This document shows positions 1 to 10,559 of a stretch of 64,000 nt of DNA, piece by piece. A program made the position numbers and the translations under genes. The stretch is from Phyllostachys edulis (taxonomy: Eukaryota > Streptophyta > Magnoliopsida > Poales > Poaceae). The notes below the pieces were generated by a model. It did not search any database. It worked only from the letters and a program-made list of their open reading frames with translations, and had not been told where the DNA came from. The stretch covers positions 29,981,072-30,045,071 of the forward strand of contig CM070568.1 of assembly GCA_036346405.1 (NCBI GenBank), given 5' to 3'. Within the stretch, counting starts at the first letter, position 1. Every line of letters starts with the position of its first letter.

Positions 1-194
1 TGTACAGAAAAATACATTCCATTCTCCAGATTCATGGTTATCGAGTTAAGGGGGGCGACAAAGGTTAAAGTTCCTACATGATGGTCTAATACGATGCCTA
101 TGTCACCAACTGGTGGGCCCATATAAGCACAATAATCTGAGGCATCCCTTCAAATATGTTGCTAGAATATCTGAGAAAAATAGAGAAACCTTAC

Positions 195-2939
195 CTTTAA
201 GAAGCTTCCATGCTGTTCTTTTTGAAACATGACAAACCGCAATCCTTTCCAATACTCGTCTGGTTGTTACAACAGAAGTCTGAAATGTACAAGAAGTCAA
301 GAACAATAACATGCAAGTGACTTTCTACTTTGCATAGGCAAAATAGTAAGGGCCTTTTAGGCCAAGCTTAAGCTTCTACAATAAGCCAGGTTAGGTTTCA
401 GCTTATAAGTGCCATAAACCCCTCCTAATGGCTTCAGCTTATTTGGGGCTTCTAGTACAAAGCGGACTTAGGCTTACAGGATAAGCCCCGGAAGCCCTAC
501 TTGTATGGCCGAGCATTGGCTTCCAGACCCTTAACAACACGGATACTTGAAACAAACTTTTAGTTCACAAATACAGAGAACAAGTTTATGTTTATTTGGA
601 AGGTAGTCCAGCTGGAAAGCCAAGATCAAGACAATAATGATTGAAAAAATCAGCAAACATCAAATCTGCATGGATCAAAATACGTTTTCGGTGAAAGGGA
701 AAAAGCAAAGCAACAATGGAGGTCAGTTAAGGTGAACGAATGGGAGTATCTAATACCAAGTATAGAACTTACTGTATCCGATCAATCACTCTTAACAAGC
801 ATGTGTCTGATCAGTCACTCTTACTATAGAATCTTTTTGAAAAGTGGTAGTTTCAACATCTAAATAATACTACTTGCTATTGGAGGCATAATGGCCAGTT
901 ATGAAAGACTGCTAGAGCTGATCGCACTACTTTACTAAAAGTATCAGTGGGTAAATAAGTACCTCACGGATGATTTGCTTCACTGAATTGTGGAAGGGAG
1001 TAACCAGATCGACAGGCTTCTTCTCTGGAGCATCTTGAAGCAGATTGTCGTCGTCGTCATCATCAGTGTGACGAGGTTCCAAAAGCGGCAAATAGTATAA
1101 TAAAAAGGACCTCAGGGTTGTCAAACCAAAATTCTTATACCCAAAGGCAGAAAAAAGCGGCTTCAGCTCCAAAGGGTATTCCTTTATTGGGTGTTGGATG
1201 GAGTCATATATCTTGTTATTAAGATCATTAACAAGATCAGGAGCATCATTCAATCCAGCAGTTGCACCAGCATCACAATAGGCAATAGGAAACCTTGGAA
1301 AACTGAAGCAAGAAAGGGAATTTTACCAGTATTAGCCTATTATGTCAATAGAATTAAAATGCCAGTAAGCAAATGAAAAACTACATGCAACTTGTCAACG
1401 TCAGCAAACAGCATCCACAGTAATGGGTAAATGTGCAGTTACATATGGTAGTGAAGAAATCTTATTATCATTTGTTTGTTTGTGTAAGTGCATTACTTGT
1501 ACTAGTTAGTGAACAATACTACTAAAAACAAACTTGATCAACATTTGCATAAATATGTAATACCATCACAATTCTTCTTTTAGTATCATTAGATGGATGA
1601 GGATAGTGGAAAACTGGAAATCCACATTTCCATCACTGCTTAAATATGCTTGTTTCAGGCCTCAGCTCCAAAGGGTATTCCTATATGGTCTCTCTAACCC
1701 AATCCAATATTTTACATTCATGGACCAATGATCATTGACAGTGTATCAAAAGAGGATACTTTGACATAATCCATGTACACCTCAGGTGCACAAAAGCAAA
1801 CCTTGGTGGATAGACCACAACATCAAGCTTCAGAGTGTAACAAATGAATTGATGTCCAAGGCCTAGTTTTCCTCGGTTGATAAAAAAATAATTATGCAAC
1901 GCCGGAAAACATTGTTCCAATGAAAACAAAGCAAACACTTGCAACTAGCTGTCCAAAAACAATCTCAAACTCTGAACACGAAGCTGTAACAAATGCAGTG
2001 GCTGTTATATCTAATTCACAAAACAATGCTAGAAGGTACACATGAGGGAAGGTTCTACCATATAACGCATCATGCACCACCAATACATAAACATTAAATA
2101 GAAATCACGAAAATCTCACGGTTATGCAAAAGTAACATAATGCACTAAATACCTCGACCAAACCACAACGCAACAAAAAAAAAACCACTCACGACTCACG
2201 ACTACCAGCTTTGCAATAAAACCCATGCGACGAGCAGAAAGACTTAAAAACCTTCTAGTCAATCCAATGCCCGCAAGCCCATACTTTACTAGCTTTAGAC
2301 ATTCAGCTTTCTCCTACGCAACACATCAACGACAGCAAAAACAACGGTAACTAAGAGCATTCATCCCAGTCTCTTTCCATCGAACACCTTCCTCTGGGGG
2401 GGCATTCGCAAACGCATGTAAAACCCACAAGCGCAGCACAGACAAGCGTACCGCACCATGCTTCAATACCACGCAGATTAACAATCACAGGAGCAGACCA
2501 ATCGCGTATCTACAAGGACCTCTCCCGTAGTTCATCGAGGATCGAAACAACCCACACTACAGTAGGTTCCTGTTTCCTCCCTCGATCCGTGGAGCACCGA
2601 CCAAACCGGCACCACAGGAACCCGGCGAGCTGAAGCGCGAAGCCGCAATCAAACCCTAGCCAAAACCTGCCGCGCAATGCGTCGAACACCCCGATCGCGA
2701 CACGGGATACCACAGGGCGAGACAGACAAAAGCCCTAGTAAGAGATAACGATGGGAGGGGAGGGGAAGGGGGACGAACCCGAAGAGGTGGCGAGCGGAGA
2801 GGGGGACGCCGGAGGCGGAGAGGGCGGCGGCTGCGGAGGCCGCGGCGGCCGCGGAGAGGGCGGCGTGAGAGTGGGCGGCGGCGGAGGCGCGGGGCGCGCG
2901 GGCGGCGAGGTCGAGAAGGAGCGCGATGCCGACCGCCAT
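195..2939 (-). CDS. Plant protein of unknown function, 3 exons visible, 3' part outside the window
   Basis: I assemble three minus-strand exons: 2939-2779, 1302-963 and 279-195. The start is the ATG at 2939-2937, opening an Ala/Ser-rich GC-rich N-terminus (MAVGIALLLDLAARAP...). Exon 1 leaves two bases, exon 2 supplies one, exon 2 ends in phase 0 at a GAG/GTACTT donor, and exon 3 opens at CAG/ACTTCT and ends at AAAG/GTAAGG, so all phases agree. Acceptors have pyrimidine tracts. Exon 2 contains LKPLFSAFGY, LRSFLLYYLPLLEPR and an acidic Asp run; exon 3 reads TSVVTTRRVLERIAVCHVSK. I recall this conserved style from plant proteins of unknown function but cannot name it. The exon 1 donor (GG/GTTCGT) is the weakest junction. 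No further exon was recognised in 1-194, so the C-terminus lies outside or is lost. Confidence 0.6.
341..511. repeat. MITE-like short inverted repeat in an intron-side region
   Basis: The stretch opens with AGGGCCTTTTAGGCC and runs through repeated AAGCTT/ATAAGCC words; its right end, read in reverse complement, has a similar GGGCTT...GGCTTATCC pattern. This looks like a small non-autonomous DNA transposon lying in intron 2 of the minus-strand gene. The arms match only loosely and no target duplication was found. Confidence 0.3.
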
Positions 2940-3139
2940 GGGTGCGAGTTCTCGAGCCGGAGTCGGGGGTTGATCGAAGTCGAACTCGCCGGCTCGCGGC
3001 GTCGAGAGGCGGCGGATCTGGGCTGGGCCTGGGCTGGTCGGCGCGGTCTGGGCTTCCGTTATACGGGCTCGCAGGTGCGTGGATCGTCGCAACCTTCCCT
3101 TTCTCTACGCCGAATCGAATCACAGCAGTTTTTCTACCC

Positions 3140-3447
3140 GAAATGGCAGTATTTGACGTGTGATTTGTAAAAATGATATCCTTACAGTCGTAATTGCAAA
3201 AATAATACTATCGTCTGCATGATCACCGTGCGGTTTTCACCACGGTGCGACACGTGGCGGCAAACCGCACGGTCACGGTGCCACGTGTCACGCTGTGGCG
3301 AAAACCGTACGGTGGCCGTGCGGTTTTCTTCCATGTGTCGCGCCGTGGTAAGACCGCACGGTGACCGTGTGAACGAGAGCATCATTTTTACAATTGCGGT
3401 TGCGAGGATGTCATTTTTGCAAATCACGCGTCATATACTGCCATTTC
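3140..3447. mobile_element. 308-bp fold-back MITE upstream of the minus-strand gene
   Basis: The left end (GAAATGGCAGTATTTGACG) and the reverse complement of the right end (GAAATGGCAGTATATGACG) match over about 43 bp with few mismatches. The arms continue inward through related CACCGTGCGGTTTTC / ACCGCACGG words and CACGTGG segments, so most of the element can fold on itself. It lies about 200 bp upstream of the start codon at 2939. No clear target duplication is visible, so the superfamily is open. Confidence 0.7.
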
Positions 3448-3512
3448 AGCCAATAGCTCAGCACAACACCTCTCTCTTGATCAAAAAAGGAAAAGAAAAA
3501 AAAGAAAAACTT

Positions 3513-3689
3513 AAGGGGGTGTTTGGAACAGCTTCAGCTTTTCGTCTGAAAAAGGCCGGAAGTCGCCCCAAACGAGGGGTTTTCCCCATCGGCTTTCTCG
3601 AAAGCCGGAAGCTACATTATACGTGAAAAAAAAATCAGAAGTGGAAAGCTACCGCGGGGCAGCTTCCCGCGGCTTCTTACCACCCCCTT
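3513..3689. repeat. Probable small MITE with AAGGGGGTG ends
   Basis: The left end AAGGGGGTGTTTGG is mirrored by a right end whose reverse complement starts AAGGGGGTGG. The interior has repeated GCTTC/GAAGC and GCCGGAAG words able to pair. A GGGTGTTTGG-type end is common in grass non-autonomous DNA elements. No convincing target duplication. Confidence 0.35.
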
Positions 3690-3988
3690 CCAACTTTGCC
3701 CCTCAAGTTCACGAGTTATTACCCGCTTTTGCCATCGAATAAAAAGCCTGCTCCTTAGCCTCACCCAGACTAGAGTTGGCTAGATGGGTCGTGCTGCCAG
3801 CCTACCGAGACACAACATCAGAGGTCCGACCGATTCAAGGCATGGTCCGTGACTGTTCATGGTTCGTCTTGCCAAACACGATGGCCGTCTTGATCTTTGG
3901 GGCCGCTACTACCGGTAGAGCTGGTCGCCCTAAGATGACACTTAATAAAGTCGGTGCAGTGCTGTGCACTCAAGATGAACTCCGGCAC
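3690..3988. other. Unassigned sequence left of the Tekay-type element
   Basis: About 300 bp without a gene, repeat or LTR signal that I recognise. It forms the left insertion flank of the large gypsy element; the last bases before the LTR are GGCAC. Confidence 0.4.
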
Positions 3989-4564
3989 TGTAACATCCCG
4001 AACATGGTTTGTATTTCAAATGTATAAAAATGAGGAGAATTTAAAACTTTTGATGCCTTATATTGTCATTTGAATTTTCTTGGAATTCTTCCGGAGGATT
4101 TCTTCATTTCAAAGAATTAATGCTTCAATTTACTTGAAGCATCATTTTTGAAAACTTCTAAAGAAAATCTTGTAATCATACTCTAGAAATATTTTTCCTA
4201 GCTTCTAGATCATCTTAGTGACTCCTCTGAAAAATTTCATGATTTTTAGATTTTATTTGCTATTTTTCAAAGGCCAATCAAACCGATTAGATCCTTAGTC
4301 AAACCTTAGGGCAGAATCTTGAGGAATTTCTAGAGAAAAATGTAGTGCATAAAAACCATTGAAAATTTTATGCAAGGTTAATCTTGGAGTCACAAACCTC
4401 CAGTAGAAATTTCGGAATTTTTGGAATTACGTAACTCTATCTAAAAATTCCACAAAGTTTCAGCCTGTTTTTCAAACCTAGTCATTGCTACTGTTTGGGC
4501 TGAGGTCGGACCCAAGCCACTTGGTTGAACCCAACCATCTTCGCGCTCGGGCTAGTCTGAATGG

Positions 4565-4760
4565 ACGCGAAGTTATTTGGGCCATCCGATTTAAATCATA
4601 CCGTCTGGATTGATGGGAACGTTCGGACCGCCCGAACGTCCATTTCAATCCGGACCGTCCAATCTCCATCGGACCGTCCGCATGCTTGGGAACGTTCGGA
4701 CCATCCGAACGCGCGCACAATCTGGACCGTCCATTTTCAATCGGACCATCAAAAATTTCC
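4565..4760. repeat. Palindromic GTTCGGACC...CCGAAC cluster in 5' LTR (first of two)
   Basis: Repeated words GGACCGTCC, GTTCGGACCGCCCGAAC and GTTCGGACCATCCGAAC occur here. The same cluster is at about 14530-14720 in the 3' LTR. A second LTR cluster sits at about 6060-6180 (5' LTR) and 16020-16275 (3' LTR). Confidence 0.75.
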
Positions 4761-7388
4761 GACTCGACCATTTCACCCAACCCACTCATTCAAACTGATC
4801 CGAGCCACTTTCGCTTGAGTCACTGACACGGCGGGACCCACTTGTCAGCTTCGTCTCTTACCTCCCGTTGGCGCTCGCGCAGAAGCTCAATGCCACGCGC
4901 CCATTGCATGTTGCGCCGCCCCATCAACGCCGTGAGCCACCGCCCATTGCGACCACTCCTGGAGCTTCGTTGCTTAACGCCGCCTCCATTGCCGTCATCT
5001 TTCCCGGTTAAAATCCCTCCAAATCCTAGTTTCTCTTCACTTCTCCTCTTTTCGGCCGAGGAGAAGGAGGCTCACATCAACTCATCCTTTCGGTAAAATC
5101 CTCACCTCCAAGTCCCTTAGTTTTCTTCTTGCATGCTATTTCCATTTTGGCTAATGCGAGCTCTTGATCTCTTGTGTAGTGCTCGGAACGCCTTTGTACC
5201 ATTTTCCGCCCTAGAGCGCGCCCGGAAGGCCACCTTTGTTCCAAATTTGTCTTCGGTGAGTTTTATCCTCAATCTTGTGCGTCATATCGTGTCTTTAGGT
5301 GTGACATTGAAAACCCCTCAACTAATTTGGGCAATGTGTCACAGGAACTCGTGGATTTTGAGTTTCTTCCATTTGCGGCCGACAAGATCCCTTTTCATCT
5401 CCTTGTCGATCCAGTAAGGTATTTCCCAATTCCACGCTCTCCCACCATCTACTGAACCTACTTGAGCTATCTTGATGTTTCATGGGTCTTTTCCTTGCTC
5501 AGGGTGTTCTCTCCGCTTGAAGCCGAGCGCCGCCGTTGCCATTAACGACGTCAAGCCACCTCAGAGCTTCTTCAGACCTCTCCATCCTTTGGTAAGGTCC
5601 CTAGTAACCTTTAGATATGCATGCATGCGATTTTAGGCTCAAACACACTTGGGTTGCGACATGCAAGTTTGTCCGAACCTTAGCACCGCCCCTCTCCAGC
5701 TAGCCACCGATATAGGGCATCTCAGCCGCCGCCGCTACCTCCAATAGGTGCGCAACACTATTAGGAACCCGTTCATGCCCTTAGCTCACGCTGGCGTGGA
5801 CCACATCGCCGGCGGTGAGCTCAGCATTGAACTTGGGTTTTGTCGCACTCGTCAATCTCTCAGAGCAAGGAGATTAAGATTTAAATCTCAGCCATTAATT
5901 GCTAATCATTACTTAGTAATTAATGGCTGCCTTAACATGCTTTTTTGTCTATGGCATGTGGGACCCGTATATAGAAAACGATAGGTTTAAGCGTCGATTA
6001 AAGCTAGAGTCTCTGACGTGTAGGACCCACCTGTCAGTTCGCTTGAGTCAGAGTCCGAACTTATATCTCGTTTGGACCGTCCTATTTCGATCCAACCGCC
6101 TAGATCGTTTTGGCTGTTCGGACTGTTCGAACGTAACCGTTCGTGTGGACCGTTCGATTAGATCTCAACAGTCCAAACGTCTTCAGCTCAGGGTTCTTAA
6201 GAAAATCCTTATATCAATTATTTATGTACTGTAAATTGTTTTAAACTTCAAAACTGCATAAGTAATTCATTTTTACTCCTTTTTGCATGAAACAAATTTT
6301 GTTGGTTTCCTTTTTAAAGTTACTTTATTCTAAAATTGATTTGAATCTTGTTTATGTTCCAGAAAGTTTTGTTAGAAGAATTATCTTCGGTTTAGTATTA
6401 TTTTCTTGCACTAAAAATTGTTTTAACTTAAAAAATGCATAAGTCTTCTCTGTAACTCCAAATTGAGCAAACTCAAGCTTGTTGGTTTCCTATGCTACTG
6501 TACTTTATTGTAGAATAGGTTTTGAGTATGACACTATCTCTGAAGATCTTATTTTATATATGGTTTGTGCACTACTTTCATAACTTTGAAAAATCATAAG
6601 AAATTCATTTTAGCTCCAAATGAGGTGAATCAAATTCCATTGTTCATTTCATGTGGTGCTCTGTCTACCATAAAATTTTCATATTCACCACCTCTCTGGA
6701 AATTTTCGCCAAAGATTTAATTTCGGATAAACAGTATCCGAGAGGGATTTTTCAGCATTTTATTGAAAGCTGATTTTTGTTTTGGCTATAACTTTTGCAT
6801 AAAACATCCAAATCAATTGAATTTTATTGCTAAATTCATTTAAAATCATGCTTTACCATCTGTCTAAATTTCATGATTTTTGGATGACTTTGAATTTTTG
6901 AGTATTTTCGGTGTTATTCGTTCTTATTGTTTCTTCTCGAATTTTTCGATAGGTTCCGACGAATTTGTTGAATACGAGAGTGATCCTCTGCAGCAAGAAC
7001 AACAAGAAAGTTATCTCCAGCAAGGCAAGCAGTTATCCTTTGATGAATGTTGATCGTATTATTTGCGCATGCTAATATTTCAAATGTTTCAACTATATGT
7101 ATGCATGCTATGTTGACAAGTTATTTCTCAGTTCGCGATAGTGAACCTGATTAGCTACTTGAACTATAAGTAAACATCCATCCTCTACTAATGAGCCCAG
7201 GATTATATTCGTTGTGATTTAGAGCTCGAAGGATGGGCTCTAGTCACTTTATATTTTAGTATACGAGTTGTATTGCTTAGCACTGCTTAGAACGGTAGTC
7301 TGGGGATCATCGCTTTGGCGATGGTCGATATATCATCACTTTAAATTACTTGGGTCAGGGTACCCATGCATATATTGTATTTGAGAAA

Positions 7389-7868
7389 CTAAAACTGAAA
7401 ATAAAATGTTTTAGACTTGGGCACATTGGTTGATGGTGTGGTTATCGGGTGTGTGGATGGTGCCCGAGTCAACAAGGACCGAATTACTTGCACCACCGTA
7501 CTGAGCATTTTGCGTACTAACCATATGAGAGGGATATGGAACCTCTCTTGACTTAGTACTTTGGCGTGTGTTAGCTCCGAGTCGCAGGAGGTGGGTTGTT
7601 TGTGTTGTGTGAAAAAGGAAATGATTTGTGTATGTTGGGTATGACGGGGTGGGTTCCTGTCTAGGTTCTCCACCTCGAGGAGCATCGGTAAGTTATCTCT
7701 CTGCTGATGACTCCGACACAACGCATGGTTTCCATCATACGGGCGACTCGTAGTTAATACATTATATTGGAAACGTTTCGTAGGACTTAGCCTTGCTGGC
7801 ATACCTAAAGAAGTGTGCTCTATTGCATGGAAAAAAAGGCGGTCTGGCCTGTGGGTACATTGGTACAC
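7389..7868 (-). other. Antisense open frame inside the 5' LTR (159 codons)
   Basis: An open frame on the strand opposite to the element. The 3' LTR keeps the matching frame at 17476-17934, with about 140 codons aligned without stops (for example PYDGNH, CRSHQQRDNLPMLLEVENL, LTHAKVLSQER in both). The N-termini differ by a small indel. I recognise no domain. It may be chance, or an antisense LTR gene of the kind reported in some grass gypsy elements. Confidence 0.4.
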
Positions 7869-8677
7869 CCCTGTAGGGCAGAAACTATTCGAATAGCCTC
7901 ATCCTAGGTTATGAACACGCTCGGATACGTCTCGTGAGAATTAGACTATAACTTTTTCATTAAAATTTGAATTCAGGTGGTACGAATGGGTAATTCGTGC
8001 TATGTTGTGGTGGCTGATGGAAAGTCACCTCTAGGATGTTAATTATTCTTATAAATGTTGTCTCGCTGTTATTTAATCAAATAAAGATAGATATGTCAAA
8101 CTGCCTTCAATCTATTATCTATTGCAAATGAAATATTGCTTTTGTGCGTTAAATGAACCCTATGACTTCTCCTTTGAATCATCTTGCATGTAGCTATGTA
8201 TATGTTTGTTATGCATAAGTCTTGTGAGTACATTTTTGTACTCAACTGCATTGTTAAATTGTTGCAGAGGAGGTTGACCCCCAAGGGGTTAACTATTGTG
8301 AGACCGACTTCGTGCAGGACGACTAGCTTGGCGGCCCGGTCGGTTGCCTTGTGGGTAAGGGCAAACCGGTTGGCTTTTGTTTATCGCCATCTTATGGCTT
8401 TTGTTTCCACTGCTACTTTGTTTATTTACCTTGTCTTTTGGCCGGTTGGCCCCTTTTGTAATAACTCCATTATGTGTATGTCCTTTGTGTTATAATTTGA
8501 AGACTCGGTATTGTAATAACTTGTATATGGAATGAATGCTATATTTTGTGAAGGAGTATGTGTACCACTCCTGGGAGGTACATACTACTCTGAGGCACAG
8601 GATATTTAGTTTGTGATGCTAGGGTCAATTGGATGGCTAAGCATTACAAGTTAAATACCCCGGGTTCTCACAAAAGT

Positions 8678-8690
8678 TGGTATCAGAGCC
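8678..8690 (+). other. Primer-binding site (initiator Met tRNA) of Tekay-type element
   Basis: TGGTATCAGAGCC, complementary to the 3' end of plant initiator Met tRNA, lies five bases after the 5' LTR. Confidence 0.92.
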
Positions 8691-9457
8691 ATACTGACCG
8701 TAGAAACCCCTAGCTTGGTCATCTTTAAGAGATTTTGGAAAGCTTATTTTCAAAATATCAAATATTCGATGAAAACTTAAGTAAGTTCTCATATTTTATT
8801 CCTTACCTATCTTAGATTACTCATCTTACCTTGTTCTGGTTTGAGTTTCGAAAAGTTGTTCCTCTCATTTTTACTTCAAAAGATAGTTGATAATCGTTTA
8901 CATTTGGTTTTGGGGCATCAATGAGAGTTGTAAATATGAAGTGTTGGCTGTCCTTTGGTGAAGATTAGAAGCACTTGGAGTTGAAAAATTCAGCTTGGAG
9001 CTTGGATACAAGTTTTGGACAGCAAGTGCAAGTTTTGGATAGCAAGCACTTAGTTCGTCGTTAGGTCTAAAAATAAGAGGATAATTCAACTAAAACTTAT
9101 AGGAATTAAAAGGGTAAGATGTGATATTAGTTGGCTAATGCCTAATGCACCCTTAGGTGGTTTTCACCATGATCTTTAGATGTGATAAGACTTGAGTTGT
9201 GTTCTGAAATTTTTCTTCTCAATCGATTGCTCGTTCATTCAATACGAGTTAGTCGTGCCGAGAAGTTGATCTTATGACTTATGAGTTTGCATTGGATCTT
9301 ATGTCTTTTTATAAATATTTGGAGTTTATTTCTTGTTAGTTATATATTTGCTTTCGGGTTAGGGTAATATCTCATTTCCCTAGTCGATGGCTTCCCTACT
9401 GCTACCTTTGGCATCTAGTTTTCGGATTTTGTTGCTAACCCACTTCAACGGAACAGG

Positions 9458-10450
9458 ATGGCTGGAAGAACTCATAGCGGCCAAGGTCAGCCAGCTGGTC
9501 AAGATGAGGAGCTCTCGCCTCCTCCGACCATGGCCGAGGTTCTCGCTTAGATCGAGCAAAACCGTATGGATCAGACAAGGATCTTGGAGGTCATTGCATG
9601 GAATATCTCCACTTTTTCTGGTGCCTCCGGATCAGGGGGAGGAGGTGGACATCAACCGCGGAGTGGACTCTCGGAGTTCCTTCGTACACAGCCGCCCACT
9701 TTCTCCCGGTCAGAAGATCCCCTTGACGCAGATGATTGGTTGCATCTAGTTGAGCAGAAGCTCAACGTCACACAGTGCTAAGACCAAGAGAAGACACTCT
9801 TCGCCTCCCATCAACTGGAGGGGGCAGCGCTCTCATGGTGGGAAAACTTTCTTGCCATGCAGCTCGCGGGCCGAGCCATCACTTGAGAGGAGTTTCGTAC
9901 TACCTTCCGACGGGCTCACGTTCCCACCGGCTTGATGAAGCTCAAGAAGAAGGCGTTCTTGGCGCTCAAGCAAGGGCACAAGTCGGTGACTGAATATCTA
10001 CATGAGTTCAACCACCTTTCTCGGTATGCCCTTGAGGACGTGCCCACCGATGAAGCCAAGCAGGAGAAGTTCATGGATGGCTTGTCCGAGGAGCTACAAG
10101 ATAAGCTATCTATTGTCGACTTCCCCGACTTCCAGACGTTGGTTGACAAGGCCATTATCGCTGAGCATAAGGGGAGAGCGCTGGGCGAGTCTTGCAAGCG
10201 CAAATGGGAGGCCCCAAAACCAACAAGGGCCAACCTTCCCTGTCCTCGTATCGGCCAAGCCCTGATGCCCCATCCTCAGGCTCCACCACCATCGAGGCCA
10301 CCGACGGCTGTACCATGCCCTCCACAGGCCGTGTATCAACCACGTGCACCTGCGGGACAGCAAGTCGAATTCGTAATCCGGCTACCAAGTTTACTTGTTT
10401 CTTCTGCTGTAACAAGAGTCATTATGCGAATGCTTGCCCCAAGAAGATCG
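9458..10450 (+). pseudogene. gag: gag of Tekay-type chromovirus, broken
   Basis: Encodes the retroviral-like capsid/nucleocapsid polyprotein. The likely start is ATG 9458 (MAGRTHSGQGQPAGQDEEL). Recognisable parts are DPLDADDWLHLVEQKL, the capsid segment GHKSVTEYLHEFNHLSRYA, and a CCHC zinc knuckle of CX2CX4HX4C form (CFFCCNKSHYANAC) near 10395-10436. In-frame stops occur at 9548 (TAG, Gln expected), 9779 and 9884 (TGA, Trp expected), and the knuckle lies in a different frame from the capsid part, so there is also a frameshift. Protease follows directly. Confidence 0.85.
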
Positions 10451-10559
10451 GAGCGGCCCCTTGTCCTAATGGAGGACGAGGGCAAGGAAATGGTCACCCT
10501 CTAGATCAGAAGGCTACCCAGAAGACCCAGAGCTTGGGAAGCAGACGAGTCAATCATAT

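Larger units (their letters stand above)
3989..8672 (+). repeat. 5' LTR of Tekay-type element
   Basis: Starts TGTAACATCCCG and ends TTCTCACA directly before the primer-binding site. It is collinear with 13949-18745. It contains GGACCGTCC/GTTCGGACC palindromic clusters (about 4565-4760 and 6060-6180) and a long antisense open frame at 7389-7868. No confident TATA box was fixed. Confidence 0.92.

Noticed and set aside
3988..3989. A clean 5-bp target duplication for the Tekay-type element
   Set aside because: GGCAC is adjacent on the left but offset by three bases on the right, so I do not count it as confirmed.
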